A DNA stretch of 64,000 nucleotides from Rhizobium sp. FY34 (GCF_005222845.1 NZ_STFZ01000007.1:186001-250000), one strand, 5' to 3'; positions 38,823 through 48,267 are shown, counted from the first letter of the stretch. Program-made: numbers and translations. Notes: generated by a model from the sequence alone, not told the origin.

Positions 38823-39806
38823 ATGATCAACCTGTTTCGCGGCAGTGGCCGTCGCGCCTTCGATAGTCTCTCGGAAGCGGAAATTCTGGCTCTGGCCATC
38901 TCGTCGGAGGAAGAGGATGCGCGGATCTACCAGTCCTATGCTGCAACGCTTGCCCCCACGGCACCCGACAGCGCCAAAGTGTTCCGCGATATGGCGGAGG
39001 TGGAGCAGGCGCATCGCAATATGCTGATCAGCCAGTTTCGCCAGCGTTTCGGCGAGGATATACCGCTCATCCGGCGTGAACATGTGCGCGGCTTTTACCA
39101 GCGTCGGCCGGATTGGCTGATGACCAATCTGTCGCTCGATACGATCCGCGCCCAGGCAGAGCTGATGGAGGCGCAGGCCTTCCGCTTCTATACGGAGGCG
39201 ATCAAGCATGTGACGGATGCCTCGACGCGCCAATTGCTGGGCGATCTGGCGCTTGCCGAGCAGGGCCATGGCGAAATCGCCCAGATGCTGGGGAATAAGC
39301 ACGCGCCGGAGGATGTGCGCCAGGAAGAGGAACAGAGCCGCCATCGGCAGTTCGTGCTCACTTATGTGCAGCCGGGTCTTGCCGGGCTTATGGATGGTTC
39401 CGTCTCCACTCTTGCGCCGATTTTCGCGGCAGCCTTTGCCACAGGCGATACCTGGTCCACCTTCCTCATCGGTCTTTCCGCCTCGGTCGGTGCCGGTATC
39501 TCGATGGGCTTTACGGAAGCCGCGCATGATGATGGAAAGCTGTCCGGGCGCGGTTCGCCGCTGAAACGCGGCCTTGCCTCGGGCATTATGACCACGGTTG
39601 GCGGATTGGGCCATGCACTGCCCTATCTCATTCCGCATTTCTGGACGGCCACCATTGTGGCCGCCATCGTCGTCTTCGTCGAACTCTGGGCCATCGCCTT
39701 CATCCAGAACCGGTATATGGAAACGCCGTTCCTGCGTGCGGTCTTCCAGGTCGTTTTCGGCGGCTCCCTTGTTCTCGCGGCCGGCATTCTGATTGGGCAG
39801 GGGTGA
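38823..39806 (+). CDS. mbfA: Iron exporter MbfA (ferritin-like domain fused to VIT1/CCC1 domain)
   Basis: A 327-residue protein with two parts. Residues ~15-160 are a rubrerythrin/ferritin-like di-iron helix bundle with ExxH-type pairs (SSEEEDARIY, MAEVEQAH, LMEAQAFRFY, LALAEQGHGE). Residues ~170-327 are a VIT1/CCC1-like membrane domain (VQPGLAGLMDGSVSTLAPIFAAAFA and SASVGAGISMGFTEAA). In Bradyrhizobium and Agrobacterium, MbfA exports iron and protects against peroxide. The Irr-box just upstream fits that role. Confidence 0.94.
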   Translation: MINLFRGSGRRAFDSLSEAEILALAISSEEEDARIYQSYAATLAPTAPDSAKVFRDMAEVEQAHRNMLISQFRQRFGEDIPLIRREHVRGFYQRRPDWLMTNLSLDTIRAQAELMEAQAFRFYTEAIKHVTDASTRQLLGDLALAEQGHGEIAQMLGNKHAPEDVRQEEEQSRHRQFVLTYVQPGLAGLMDGSVSTLAPIFAAAFATGDTWSTFLIGLSASVGAGISMGFTEAAHDDGKLSGRGSPLKRGLASGIMTTVGGLGHALPYLIPHFWTATIVAAIVVFVELWAIAFIQNRYMETPFLRAVFQVVFGGSLVLAAGILIGQG

Positions 39807-39870
39807 GGAGCGGTTGGCCGCAGGCCAAGCAATCGATCCTGTGAATCGATTGCAGCGACGAACGCTCCTC
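39805..39870 (+). repeat. Nested hairpin at the mbfA 3' end
   Basis: An outer stem GAGGAGCG (39805-39812) with CGCTCCTC (39863-39870) encloses a perfect inner stem GCAATCGAT (39829-39837) with ATCGATTGC (39845-39853). The outer arm overlaps the mbfA stop codon. There is no T run, so it is more likely a mRNA-stabilising structure than a terminator. Confidence 0.6.
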
Positions 39871-39930
39871 GAGCCTGAAGCGAAGGGCCGGGGGCGCATG
39901 CGACACGATAGCCGGCACCCTGCCGGCCAC

Positions 39931-39959
39931 AAAAAAAAGGGCCGGCAAGCCGACCCTTT
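39931..39959 (-). terminator. Intrinsic terminator of the BTLCP peptidase gene
   Basis: On the minus strand GAAAGGGTCGGCTTGCC runs into GGCCC and then eight T residues. The stem is AAGGG/CCCTT plus a T-G wobble and CGG/CCG. It begins 24 bases after the stop. Confidence 0.85.
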
Positions 39960-39982
39960 CCTTCATACTGTGCCGCTTGGTA

Positions 39983-40597
39983 TCAGCGCAGCGCGCCCAC
40001 CAGAATGTCACGACCATCTTCAATGGTCACCCAGCGGCCGGTGTTGAACGAGGCCTGGCGCTTGAGGAACGTGTAGTTGGTATCCGTCCAGAGCTTCACG
40101 TCGTCTGTCAGGTTATCGAGAATGAAATCGCCTTCCGATGTGCGCACCGTCAGCACCGCATGGCCTTCGCCGTCCGGCTTGCGCACCACGGTGATCAGCA
40201 GGTCTGCCACCGAAAAGCCCTTTTCTGCCAGTTCCTTGCGCTTTTGAAGCACAAAGTCTTCGCAGTCGCCGGCAGTTGTCGGATAGGCCCAGACTTCTTC
40301 GCGACCATAGATCTCCATGTCGGTGCGCGCTTCGTAGCGCGCATTCACGGCGGTGTTGATCTCCTGGATCATGTCCCAGCCATATTCGGTCACCTTGGCG
40401 GGCAGGGAAGAGGGCAGGCGAATGCTGCACTCATCCTTGTGAGTCTGGCAGAATTCATAATGTCCGATGGGCTGCGAGGTGATGTTGCCCGTCACCATAT
40501 GCGCAAACGGCCGCGATGCGGGCATAGCCACGGAGGCGGGCGCAATCGCCAGAGCGAGGATCGCGGCAAACATCCGCATCTTGTGGGCATTCATCAT
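39983..40597 (-). CDS. Bacterial transglutaminase-like cysteine peptidase (BTLCP / DUF920)
   Basis: A 204-residue secreted protein with a signal peptide (about residues 1-24, ending SVA) and a BTLCP domain. The catalytic Cys is in AGDCEDFVLQKR, the His in GHAVLTV and the Asp in FILDNLTD. Proline-spaced cysteines in FCQTHKDECS may form a disulfide. The family includes LapG, a periplasmic protease that releases adhesins, but the surrounding genes give no adhesin or GGDEF partner, so the substrate is unknown. Confidence 0.9.
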   Translation of the reverse strand: MMNAHKMRMFAAILALAIAPASVAMPASRPFAHMVTGNITSQPIGHYEFCQTHKDECSIRLPSSLPAKVTEYGWDMIQEINTAVNARYEARTDMEIYGREEVWAYPTTAGDCEDFVLQKRKELAEKGFSVADLLITVVRKPDGEGHAVLTVRTSEGDFILDNLTDDVKLWTDTNYTFLKRQASFNTGRWVTIEDGRDILVGALR

Positions 40598-40742
40598 GGA
40601 CCCGTCCCTTTAAATCCTAACGAAACGTTAAGAGCCTCCGGGTTGGGGTGTCAATTATGAACAGAGTATTAACAGGATCTGTCGCAATTTATGGTTAAGA
40701 TCGCGACATTTTAGTCTAGGCTTATAAAGTGGGCGACATGGC

Positions 40743-41546
40743 TCATGGGCACGCCAGGGCAAGTATGGCCGCACGCATCCGCTCTATGTCCTGCGGGCGC
40801 GACAGGCGGTGGTCCCCGTCGCGGATCAGTGTCAGCACAACATCATCGGCGGGCAGGAACTCCATCAGCTTCAAGGCATGCGCATAGGGCACATCTTCGT
40901 CCCGCATGCCTTGCAGGATATGCACCGGGCAGCCGCTTTCGATCATGCCCTGCAATACGCGGTTTTTCCGCCCGTCCTCGATCAGGGCACGGGTGAAAAT
41001 GTTCGGCTCTGAACTGTATTCGGATGGTTCCTCAAAATAGCCGCGCTCTTCCAGCGAGCGCTTTTCCTCATCCTTCAGGGCCGGCTCGATGAGGTCGCTG
41101 GTAAAATCGGGGGCGGGCGCAATGAGGACGAGACCGCGCACCTTCGGTGCTTGTTCCTGCTTGCGCAGCTCCTCAAGTGCACGAAGGGCAATCCAGCCGC
41201 CCATGGATGAGCCGACGAGAATGATCTCAGATGTCGGATGTGCGGCAATGACCGCCAGCGTTTCAGCGAGCCAGCGTGAAATCGTGCCATCCCGGAAGGC
41301 GCCGCCCGATTGGCCGTGGCCGGAATAGTCGAAACGCAGGCAGGCAAGCCCTTGCTCTTCAGCAAGTCTGGCCAGTTCCGCCGCCTTGGTGCCGGTCATG
41401 TCTGACCGGTAGCCGCCCAGCCAGACCAGCATGGGGCCGCGCGCCAGTTCACGGGCTTCCTGATAGAGTACGGCGATCTCCCGGATATCGCCAGCCTCGC
41501 CGACCAGGATTGTCTTTGGTATGCCGTCAAGGGGGGTATCCGTCAT
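40743..41546 (-). CDS. Alpha/beta hydrolase
   Basis: A 267-residue hydrolase. The nucleophile elbow GSSMGG (Ser near residue 112), the oxyanion region WLGGYRSDMTG, FDYSGHGQS before it, the Asp in QGMRDEDVPY and the His in GDHRLSRPQD complete the triad. It resembles serine aminopeptidase S33/palmitoyl-thioesterase (ABHD10-like) bacterial proteins. It starts 180 bases from the infC start, divergently transcribed. Confidence 0.88.
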   Translation of the reverse strand: MTDTPLDGIPKTILVGEAGDIREIAVLYQEARELARGPMLVWLGGYRSDMTGTKAAELARLAEEQGLACLRFDYSGHGQSGGAFRDGTISRWLAETLAVIAAHPTSEIILVGSSMGGWIALRALEELRKQEQAPKVRGLVLIAPAPDFTSDLIEPALKDEEKRSLEERGYFEEPSEYSSEPNIFTRALIEDGRKNRVLQGMIESGCPVHILQGMRDEDVPYAHALKLMEFLPADDVVLTLIRDGDHRLSRPQDIERMRAAILALACP

Positions 41547-41726
41547 GGCCTGTCTCCGTATTTACTGCGCCCCCTATAAAACAGATTCGCAAAATCCCGA
41601 CAGCAGGTGATTTCTCTTCGCGAATATGCTATTGACATCGCATCAGCGTTGACGACATTGCCCGCACATTTAGCCGAGCGCAGTGATTGCCGCTGGGATC
41701 CGAAATCATTCGAGGAGAATACGACC

Positions 41727-42263
41727 ATTCGCAGACCTTTCAAAGCCGACGCTCCAGTCAAGGACGGGCCGCGCTCCAACCGGGAAATCCGCGTCCCTCG
41801 CGTTCAGCTGATCAACGCAGAGGGCGAAAACCTCGGCCCCGTGCCGACCGATCAGGCGCTCAAGATGGCGGAAGATGCAGGTCTCGACCTGGTTGAGATC
41901 TCGCCCAACAATGATCCGCCGGTTTGCAAGATCCTCGACCTGGGCAAGCTGAAATACGCCAACCAGAAGAAGGCGGCCGAAGCACGCAAGAAGCAGAAGA
42001 TCGTCGAAATCAAAGAAATCAAGATGCGTCCGAACATCGATACCCATGACTATGAGGTGAAGATGAAGGCGATCAACCGTTTCTTCGAAGATGGCGACAA
42101 GGTTCGCGTGACCCTGCGTTTCCGCGGCCGAGAAATGGCGCACCAGGAACTGGGCCTTAAGCTTCTCTTGCAGGTCAAGGAAGACACGGCAACAATCGCC
42201 AAGGTGGAAGCCGAGCCCAAGCTCGAAGGCCGCCAGATGATGATGGTGCTGGCCCCTCGCTGA
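41727..42263 (+). CDS. infC: Translation initiation factor IF-3 (AUU start codon)
   Basis: A 178-residue IF-3 with N-domain ([19 protein letters not shown] and [20 protein letters not shown]) and C-domain ([17 protein letters not shown] and [12 protein letters not shown]). The frame is open from 41607, but the family-conserved N terminus ([21 protein letters not shown]) begins right after an ATT at 41727, which is preceded by GAGGAG nine bases upstream. infC uses the rare AUU codon in many bacteria, where IF-3 discriminates against it and so represses its own synthesis. The first gene of the infC-rpmI-rplT-pheS-pheT cluster. Confidence 0.95.
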   Translation: MRRPFKADAPVKDGPRSNREIRVPRVQLINAEGENLGPVPTDQALKMAEDAGLDLVEISPNNDPPVCKILDLGKLKYANQKKAAEARKKQKIVEIKEIKMRPNIDTHDYEVKMKAINRFFEDGDKVRVTLRFRGREMAHQELGLKLLLQVKEDTATIAKVEAEPKLEGRQMMMVLAPR

Positions 42264-42334
42264 GGCCGGCATATCAGCTTTTCCGGCGCAGCAGTCTTCC
42301 GGCTGCTGGCGCGGATGCTGTTCGATTTTTCCCC

Positions 42335-42363
42335 ATTGCGCTTTTGACCGCCTGTCGGTATAA
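42335..42363 (+). promoter_or_regulatory. Possible promoter for rpmI-rplT
   Basis: TTGCGC at 42335-42340 and TATAAG at 42358-42363 are separated by 17 bases, about 104 bases before the rpmI start. The 200-base infC-rpmI gap leaves room for such a promoter and for an L20-responsive leader. Assignment is by eye only. Confidence 0.4.
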
Positions 42364-42466
42364 GCGCCCGTCCGAACGGTCCGGCAGGGCATGCCGTGGC
42401 CGTTCTCGAATAGCTTGAAGCTCGCCTTTCGTCAGCGGGTTTCGATACAAGATATGGAGTAGCAAA

Positions 42467-42670
42467 ATGCCCAAGATGAAGACGAAATCGGCTGCCAAGA
42501 AGCGGTTCAAGATCACCGCCACCGGCAAGGTCGTCGCTGCCGCCGCCGGCAAGCGCCACGGCATGATCAAGCGGTCCAACAAGTTCATTCGTGACGCTCG
42601 CGGCACGATGGTTCTGGCCGAACCGGATGGCAAGAAGGTCATCAAGAACTACCTGCCGAACGGTCTCTGA
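42467..42670 (+). CDS. rpmI: 50S ribosomal protein L35
   Basis: A 67-residue, strongly basic L35 with the conserved start [14 protein letters not shown] and the [18 protein letters not shown] segment. GGAGTAG precedes the ATG. The order infC-rpmI-rplT is standard, and L20 normally represses rpmI and rplT translation. Confidence 0.97.
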   Translation: MPKMKTKSAAKKRFKITATGKVVAAAAGKRHGMIKRSNKFIRDARGTMVLAEPDGKKVIKNYLPNGL

Positions 42671-42709
42671 GACCATTTCGCTTATTGGATCAGTTAAGGA
42701 GATCATGAC

Positions 42710-43114
42710 ATGGCACGCGTAAAACGTGGCGTAACTTCCCGCGCCAAGCACACCAAGACCCTCAAGGCAGCCAAGGGCTTCTACGGCCGCCGCAAGAACA
42801 CCATCCGCGCCGCCAAGGCTGCTGTGGATCGTTCGCGCCAGTTCGCAACGCGCGACCGCAAGGTCAAGAAGCGCAACTTCCGCGCTCTGTGGATCCAGCG
42901 TATCAATGCTGCTGTCCGCGAATTCGGCCTGACCTATGGCCGCTTCATCGACGGCCTGAACAAGGCTGGCATCGAAGTGGACCGCAAGGTTCTGTCTGAC
43001 ATGGCAATCCATGAGCCGGCCGCTTTCGGCGCGCTGGTCGAAGCCTCCAAGAAGGCTCTCGTCTATCTCAAGGATGCCGGCACCACCAACGAGTTTGAAA
43101 GCGCGGTCAAGTAA
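42710..43114 (+). CDS. rplT: 50S ribosomal protein L20
   Basis: A 134-residue L20 with the basic N-terminal extension ([30 protein letters not shown]) and C-terminal globular domain ([25 protein letters not shown]). AAGGAG precedes the ATG. An early assembly protein of the large subunit and translational repressor of its own operon. Confidence 0.97.
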   Translation: MARVKRGVTSRAKHTKTLKAAKGFYGRRKNTIRAAKAAVDRSRQFATRDRKVKKRNFRALWIQRINAAVREFGLTYGRFIDGLNKAGIEVDRKVLSDMAIHEPAAFGALVEASKKALVYLKDAGTTNEFESAVK

Positions 43115-43146
43115 CCAGCGCTTCCCAAACGAATTCTGGTATTGGG

Positions 43147-43179
43147 AAACCCGCGCTGGCAGGCTGGCGCGGGTTTTTC
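43147..43179 (+). terminator. Intrinsic terminator after rplT
   Basis: AAACCCGCGC pairs with GCGCGGGTTT (ten perfect pairs, ten-base loop) and continues into TTTTTC. It begins 33 bases past rplT and separates the ribosomal protein genes from pheST. Confidence 0.9.
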
Positions 43180-43238
43180 TATGTGATCTGAGGCCGTCTT
43201 CAGAAAGGCGGCGAGGTAAAAAGGGCAGGAAACGGAAA

Positions 43239-44324
43239 ATGTCCGATCTCGACAGTTTGAAGACGCAGCTTCTGGCAGATATCGCATCGGCTGCCGATGA
43301 GCCCGCCATTGAGGCGGTGCGCCTTGCAGCCCTTGGCAAGAAAGGCTCCGTTTCCGAGCTTTTGAAGACGCTGGGCGCCATGACGCCGGAAGAGCGCCAG
43401 AGCCGGGGTGCAGCGATCAATGCGCTGAAGACCGAAGTGACGGAAGCGCTGTCCGCCCGCAAGATCGTGCTGCGCGATGTGGCAATCAACGCCCGGCTTG
43501 CCGCCGAGACGCTGGATGTGACACTGCCGGTGCGCTCGTCGCCGGCCGAGCGTGGCCGTATCCACCCGATCAGCCAGATCGTCGATGAGATCACCGCCAT
43601 TTTCGCCGATATGGGTTTCTCGATCGCCGAAGGGCCGGATATCGAGACCGACTATTACAATTTCACGGCGCTGAATTTCCCGGAAGGCCATCCGGCCCGC
43701 GAGATGCACGACACTTTCTTCTTCCCGCCGGATGAAAACGGTGACCGCAAGGTGCTGCGCACGCACACGTCTCCGGTGCAGGTGCGCACCATGGAAAACC
43801 AGAAGCCGCCGATCCGCATTGTCATTCCCGGCAAGACCTATCGCCAGGACAGTGACGCCACCCATTCGCCGATGTTCCACCAGGTCGAAGGCCTTGTCAT
43901 CGACAAGAAGAGCCATGTCGGCAATATCCGCTGGGTTCTGGAAGAGTTCTGCAAGAGCTTCTTCGAGGTCGATAGCGTCACCATGCGTTTCCGCCCGTCC
44001 TTCTTCCCGTTTACCGAGCCAAGCTTTGAGGTGGACATCCAGTGTGACCGCTCGTCCGGCCCGATCGTCAAATTTGGCGAAGGCTCGGATTGGATGGAAA
44101 TCCTCGGCTGCGGCATGGTGCACCCGAATGTGCTGCGCGCCGGCGGGCTTGATCCGGATGAATATCAGGGCTTTGCCTGGGGCATGGGCCTCGACCGCAT
44201 TGCCATGCTGAAATACGGCATGCCCGACCTGCGCGACTTCTTCAACGCCGATGTGCGCTGGATGAGCCATTACGGTTTCCGCCCGCTCGACATGCCGACG
44301 CTGTTTGGTGGGTTGAGCCAGTAA
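43239..44324 (+). CDS. pheS: Phenylalanine-tRNA ligase alpha subunit
   Basis: A 361-residue catalytic subunit. An N-terminal coiled-coil arm (residues ~1-85) precedes the class II core with motif 1 around [19 protein letters not shown], motif 2 [23 protein letters not shown] and motif 3 [22 protein letters not shown]. The frame is open upstream, overlapping rplT, but the ATG at 43239 matches the family start. Forms an alpha2-beta2 tetramer with PheT. Confidence 0.96.
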   Translation: MSDLDSLKTQLLADIASAADEPAIEAVRLAALGKKGSVSELLKTLGAMTPEERQSRGAAINALKTEVTEALSARKIVLRDVAINARLAAETLDVTLPVRSSPAERGRIHPISQIVDEITAIFADMGFSIAEGPDIETDYYNFTALNFPEGHPAREMHDTFFFPPDENGDRKVLRTHTSPVQVRTMENQKPPIRIVIPGKTYRQDSDATHSPMFHQVEGLVIDKKSHVGNIRWVLEEFCKSFFEVDSVTMRFRPSFFPFTEPSFEVDIQCDRSSGPIVKFGEGSDWMEILGCGMVHPNVLRAGGLDPDEYQGFAWGMGLDRIAMLKYGMPDLRDFFNADVRWMSHYGFRPLDMPTLFGGLSQ

Positions 44325-44347
44325 ATCCGGCAAGGAGGATAGAACAC

Positions 44348-46774
44348 ATGAAATTCACACTCTCCTGGCTGAAGGATCACCTGGATACCGACGCCACCCT
44401 CGGCGAGATCTGCGAACGCCTGACGGCCATTGGTCTTGAGGTCGAGGATGTCGATGACAAGGCGGCCTATAGGCCCTTCGTCATTGCCAAGGTCCTGTCT
44501 GCTGAAAAGCATCCGTCCGCCGACCGGTTGAAGGTGCTGATGGTCGATACTGGTGAGGGTAAGCCGGTTCAGGTCGTCTGCGGCGCGCCAAATGCGCGCG
44601 AAGGTCTCGTTGGTGTTCTGGCGCGCCCCGGCACCTATGTGCCTGGCATCGATGTGACGCTGGCCGTGGGCAATATCCGTGGCGTCGAAAGCCATGGCAT
44701 GATGTGCTCCGAAAAGGAGCTGAATATTTCCGATAGCCATGACGGCATTATCGATCTGGCGGGCGATGCGCCGGTCGGCTCCAGCTTTGCCGCCTATGTC
44801 GGTCTCGACGATCCGATGATCGAAATCAATCTGACGCCGAACCGCCCGGATTGCACAAGCATTTACGGCATTGCGCGGGATCTGGCGGCTTCCGGTCTCG
44901 GCAGGCTGAAGGCGTCAAAAGCGCCTGATTTTAGCGTCAGCGGCGAAACGCCGGTTACCGTCACCATCGATCTCGATGACGAGCGCCTGTGCCCCGGCTT
45001 TGCGCTGCGCCTGGTGCGCGGCGTGAAGAACGGCCCGAGCCCGGCCTGGATGCAAACGCGGCTGAAGGCGATCGGCCTTCGCCCGATCAATGCGCTGGTC
45101 GATATCACCAATTATATGACCTTCGACCAGGGCCGGCCGATGCATGTGTTTGATGCGGCCAAGGTTGCCGGCAATCTGACCGTGCGGCGCGCGAAGGAGG
45201 GCGAGGAGATCCTGGCGCTCGATACGCGCAGCTATAAGCTGACACCCAATACCGTGGTGATTGCCGATGACAAGGGCGTCGAATCCATCGGCGGCATCAT
45301 GGGCGGCGAACATTCCGGCTGCGATGAAAACACCGTGGACGTGTTGATCGAATCGGCGCTGTGGGACCCGATCAATGTGGCCAAGTCCGGCCGTTCGCTC
45401 GGTATCATCACCGATGCGCGCTACCGGTTCGAGCGTGGCGTGGACCCGGAATATATGATGCCGGGATTGGAGCGCACGACACAGCTGGTGCTGGATCTTT
45501 GCGGTGGTGTGGCAGCGCAGGCCAAGGTCGCCGGCTACAAGGGTCATGATGCACGCCATATCGATTTTCCCTTCGCCGAAGTGAAGCGCCTGACGGGCCT
45601 GGTGATTTCGCTCGAGGAGAGCCGGCAGATCCTGACCGGTCTCGGCTTCGAGATTGTCTCGGGCAATGAGAGCATGGCAACCGTTGCCGTGCCCTCCTGG
45701 CGCCCGGATGTGGATGGCAAGGCCGATCTCGTGGAAGAGGTCATGCGCATCCATGGCGTCGATCAGATCCGGCCCGAGCCGCTCGAAAGCCTCGGCACGG
45801 TGAATGGTCGTATCCTGACGGTGCTGCAGGTGCGCAGTCGCACGGCGAAGCGAGCGCTCGCCTCGCGTGGCATGCTGGAAGCGGTCACCTGGTCCTTCAT
45901 TTCTGAAGGACAGGCCAAGCTGTTTGGCGGCGGCAAGCCGCAGCTGAAGCTTGCCAACCCGATTGCCGCCGATATGTCGGATATGCGTCCCTCGCTTTTG
46001 CCGGGGCTTCTGACGGCTGCCCAGCGCAATGCCGACAAGGGTTTTGGCGATGTGGCGATCTTCGAAGTGTCTGGCACCTATGAGGGCGACACGCCCGATG
46101 CCCAGCGGCGCGTGGCAGGCGGTATCCGCCGTGGCACGGCCTCGCTTTCCGGCGCTGGAAAATCCTGGTCGAATGCGGCCAAGGGCGGCGGCAAGCCGGT
46201 CGATGTCTATGATGCAAAAGCCGATGCGCTGGCCGTGATCGAAGCCTGCGGCCTGCCGATGGGTAATGTGCAGGTGGAGCAGGGCGGTCCCGCCTGGTAT
46301 CATCCGGGCCGTTCCGGCACCATCAAGATGGGCCCGAAAGTCGTGCTTGGCCATTTCGGCGAATTCCACCCGAACACGCTTTCGGCGCTTGATGTGTCGG
46401 GTGCACTGGCCGGTTTCGAGGTCTATCTCGATGCCATGCCTGAGCCGAAGAAGAAGGCGACGCGCACCAAGCCGGCGCTGGAGCTTTCGCCCTTCCAGAT
46501 GGTGAAGCGCGATTTTGCCTTCGTGGTGGAAAAGTCCGTCGAGGCCGGTGCCTTGATCAAGGCTGCAACGACTGCCGACCGCAAGCTGATCACCGGCGTC
46601 AATGTCTTTGACGTGTTCGAAGGCGCGTCGGTCGGCGAGGGCCGGAAGTCGATTGCCATCGAAGTGCTGATCCAGCCCGTCGACAAGACATTGACGGATG
46701 AGGATTTCGACGCGCTGACAGCCAAGATCGTCGCCAATGTCGAAAAAACGACGGGCGGCAGCCTGCGCGCCTGA
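44348..46774 (+). CDS. pheT: Phenylalanine-tRNA ligase beta subunit
   Basis: An 808-residue subunit with the tRNA-binding (EMAP-like) domain near residues 40-150 ([21 protein letters not shown]), B3/B4 editing domain, B5 domain and C-terminal anticodon-binding (FDX-ACB) domain starting near [13 protein letters not shown]. Length and domain order are normal. CAAGGAGG lies in the 23-base gap after pheS. Confidence 0.96.
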   Translation: MKFTLSWLKDHLDTDATLGEICERLTAIGLEVEDVDDKAAYRPFVIAKVLSAEKHPSADRLKVLMVDTGEGKPVQVVCGAPNAREGLVGVLARPGTYVPGIDVTLAVGNIRGVESHGMMCSEKELNISDSHDGIIDLAGDAPVGSSFAAYVGLDDPMIEINLTPNRPDCTSIYGIARDLAASGLGRLKASKAPDFSVSGETPVTVTIDLDDERLCPGFALRLVRGVKNGPSPAWMQTRLKAIGLRPINALVDITNYMTFDQGRPMHVFDAAKVAGNLTVRRAKEGEEILALDTRSYKLTPNTVVIADDKGVESIGGIMGGEHSGCDENTVDVLIESALWDPINVAKSGRSLGIITDARYRFERGVDPEYMMPGLERTTQLVLDLCGGVAAQAKVAGYKGHDARHIDFPFAEVKRLTGLVISLEESRQILTGLGFEIVSGNESMATVAVPSWRPDVDGKADLVEEVMRIHGVDQIRPEPLESLGTVNGRILTVLQVRSRTAKRALASRGMLEAVTWSFISEGQAKLFGGGKPQLKLANPIAADMSDMRPSLLPGLLTAAQRNADKGFGDVAIFEVSGTYEGDTPDAQRRVAGGIRRGTASLSGAGKSWSNAAKGGGKPVDVYDAKADALAVIEACGLPMGNVQVEQGGPAWYHPGRSGTIKMGPKVVLGHFGEFHPNTLSALDVSGALAGFEVYLDAMPEPKKKATRTKPALELSPFQMVKRDFAFVVEKSVEAGALIKAATTADRKLITGVNVFDVFEGASVGEGRKSIAIEVLIQPVDKTLTDEDFDALTAKIVANVEKTTGGSLRA

Positions 46775-46927
46775 TCTGCGCCCTGAAACATTGCTTCGGC
46801 CGGGATGCGGGAAACTGCCTTCCGGCTGTTCTGCGTCTGGGTGCGGCTCTGTCAAAGATCGGGCAGGCGCCCTCGTTCACGCGACCTGTTCGATCCGTGG
46901 CTTGAATTGTCCTTGTCACCTATCGGT

Positions 46928-46985
46928 CGGGGCGCTGAAAGCTGCCTCGTAAGGGTTTGTTAGGGTGACACCTTTCAGCGCCCCG
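46928..46985. repeat. Long hairpin downstream of pheT
   Basis: CGGGGCGCTGAAAG (46928-46941) pairs perfectly with CTTTCAGCGCCCCG (46972-46985) around a 30-base loop. A short T run (46993-46997) lies seven or so bases beyond on the plus strand, so it could be a pheT terminator; the stem is longer and the loop larger than usual, so an RNA element on either strand is also possible. Confidence 0.65.
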
Positions 46986-47402
46986 TTCGGCATTTTTATC
47001 CGCCGGTTCGGCCTCTCTGCCTGAAAGGACCGGCTGGTGCCTTTTTCCATCGCCGTTCCCGGTGTTTCCATGGGTGGAAAACCCGAGCGGACAACGGGCG
47101 ATGAGACCCTGCACCGTCCTTCCCCTTGTACACCCAACAGGTGTGCCCGACGCGCAGCTGGGCGCCTTGACAAGGATCGGCGCTTTCGTCCGACGCGCTT
47201 CTCCTTCCTGCCGTGTCGTCGGGGGGAGACAGTTTTGACGGACTCGGATGATGGGGTTTTGCATCTCACCCGCCTGACCCGAACCGGCCCCGCATCGCAG
47301 CACGCCTGCCGGTGTATCCGCTGCGGGATGGGGAGAGTGTAGGCACAAGCTGGAGAGGCGGGGATGACGGGATGGAATTTATTTTATGGGGAGGGCTTTG
47401 TA

Positions 47403-47447
47403 CCCCCCTCTGCCCTGCCGGGCATCTCCCCCTCAAGGAGGGAGATC
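47403..47447. repeat. Left arm of perfect 45-bp inverted repeat
   Basis: This C-rich arm is the exact reverse complement of 47547-47591, with 99 bases between. Each arm also contains an internal ATCTCCC..GGGAGAT symmetry. The sequence style (blocks of CTCCCC and GGGGAG) is like the short GC-rich repeats scattered between rhizobial genes. Confidence 0.85.
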
Positions 47448-47546
47448 ACCGTGTAGCCAGCCTCGCTGTCTTTCCGAAATGCTGCGGTGCAGATGACAAC
47501 TTCATCGTCGAGTGCTTTGCTTAGGAAGAAGCGGGTGCGTCTTACC

Positions 47547-47591
47547 GATCTCCCTCCTTGAGGGGGAGATGCCCGGCAGGGCAGAGGGGGG
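47547..47591. repeat. Right arm of perfect 45-bp inverted repeat
   Basis: Exact reverse complement of 47403-47447. The 99-base spacer has no transposase fragment or gene that I can recognise. The pair could extrude as a cruciform or form a long RNA hairpin. Confidence 0.85.
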
Positions 47592-47637
47592 CCTGGCAAT
47601 GTCGACAGAGGCGAAAGCCAACCGTCGCCATCGCGCC

Positions 47638-47724
47638 TTAAAAGATCAGCTTGAGCAGCAAAACGACCACGATCAGGCCGATGATGAAAATGACGCCGAC
47701 GGTACCACCAATAAATTTCAGAAT
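47638..47724 (-). CDS. 28-aa single-helix membrane microprotein with non-ATG start
   Basis: On the minus strand, AGGAG is followed five bases later by ATT and eight bases later by CTG, then an uninterrupted 28-codon frame: LKFIGGTVGV, a run of Ile/Val/Leu with two Gly, and the tail LLLKLIF before TAA. Nearly the whole peptide is one transmembrane helix flanked by a Lys at each end. No ATG or GTG start fits. I recall similar Gly-Gly-Thr, one-helix peptides in rhizobial genomes, but the function is unknown. Reported from ATT at 47724; CTG at 47721 is the alternative. Confidence 0.5.
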   Translation of the reverse strand: MLKFIGGTVGVIFIIGLIVVVLLLKLIF

Positions 47725-47864
47725 GCTGTCTCCTGCTAGTCTGTGCAATCCGGCTGAAGCCATCCGGCCTTGCCTCAATAGATATGCTAGGGAAACTGGT
47801 AGAAAGCCCGTTTGTGCCAGTGCGGTCTACCCGGTCAATGGGGCTGGATAAGTAGGATAGCGGC

Positions 47865-48164
47865 ATGAACCGATGGAACATTCCCGACTGGCTGGAACAA
47901 GAAGTTCGCGAGCGAGACAAGTATTGCGTCTATTGCCGCTGCAACTTTGGTGGTGGTACCGGCAAAGGCAGCCATAGGAGCTGGGAGCATGTCGTCAACG
48001 ATGCAAACATAATAACCAGAGAGAATATCGTACTATGTTGCCGTTCCTGCAATTCAAGCAAGGGCGCGAAGCTGCTGACCACCTGGCTGGAGTCGGCCTA
48101 TTGCAAGCGGCGCGGTATTACCGTTGATAGTGTTGCAGACGTGGTGAAACACACCTTGATCTAA
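47865..48164 (+). CDS. HNH endonuclease domain protein
   Basis: A 99-residue protein consisting of little more than an HNH nuclease motif: a CVYC zinc knuckle (about residues 21-24), SWEHVVND carrying the HNH-type catalytic His, and CCRSCNSSKG as the second knuckle. Small stand-alone HNH proteins are found in phages, restriction systems and as solitary chromosomal genes. No methylase or phage gene is nearby. It is less GC-rich than its surroundings, which suggests transfer. Confidence 0.8.
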   Translation: MNRWNIPDWLEQEVRERDKYCVYCRCNFGGGTGKGSHRSWEHVVNDANIITRENIVLCCRSCNSSKGAKLLTTWLESAYCKRRGITVDSVADVVKHTLI

Positions 48165-48267
48165 CCATCGAGCCTTCGCACTGCCGGGCAATTTTGCCCA
48201 TGCTCAGCGCATTTTGCACTGTAGCCGGAACCTTCTCCCACGAATGAGGGAGAAGGGAGCAAGGGCT

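Larger units (their letters stand above)
46775..47637. other. 863-base gene-poor region after pheT
   Basis: No protein gene is supported. It contains a 14-bp hairpin (46928-46985), a smaller one at 47002-47034 followed by TTTTT, a GC-rich stretch (about 47040-47345) in which several overlapping frames are open on the minus strand but none has a convincing start, and a perfect 45-bp inverted repeat (47403-47591). Part may encode a structured RNA. Confidence 0.5.

Noticed and set aside
39829..39853. The GCAATCGAT hairpin as an intrinsic terminator of mbfA
   Set aside because: The stem is perfect but no T run follows; listed as part of a nested 3' structure instead.
41607..41726. GTG-initiated N-terminal extension of IF-3
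   Set aside because: The 40 extra residues do not resemble IF-3, and a good ribosome site precedes the ATT at 41727.
44915..46855. 646-codon frame antisense to pheT
   Set aside because: Mirror of pheT codon bias; no start signal or recognisable domain.
46916..47348. Overlapping 117-142-codon minus-strand frames after pheT
   Set aside because: No ribosome site, several frames open at once and low-complexity Arg/Pro content; treated as a noncoding region instead.
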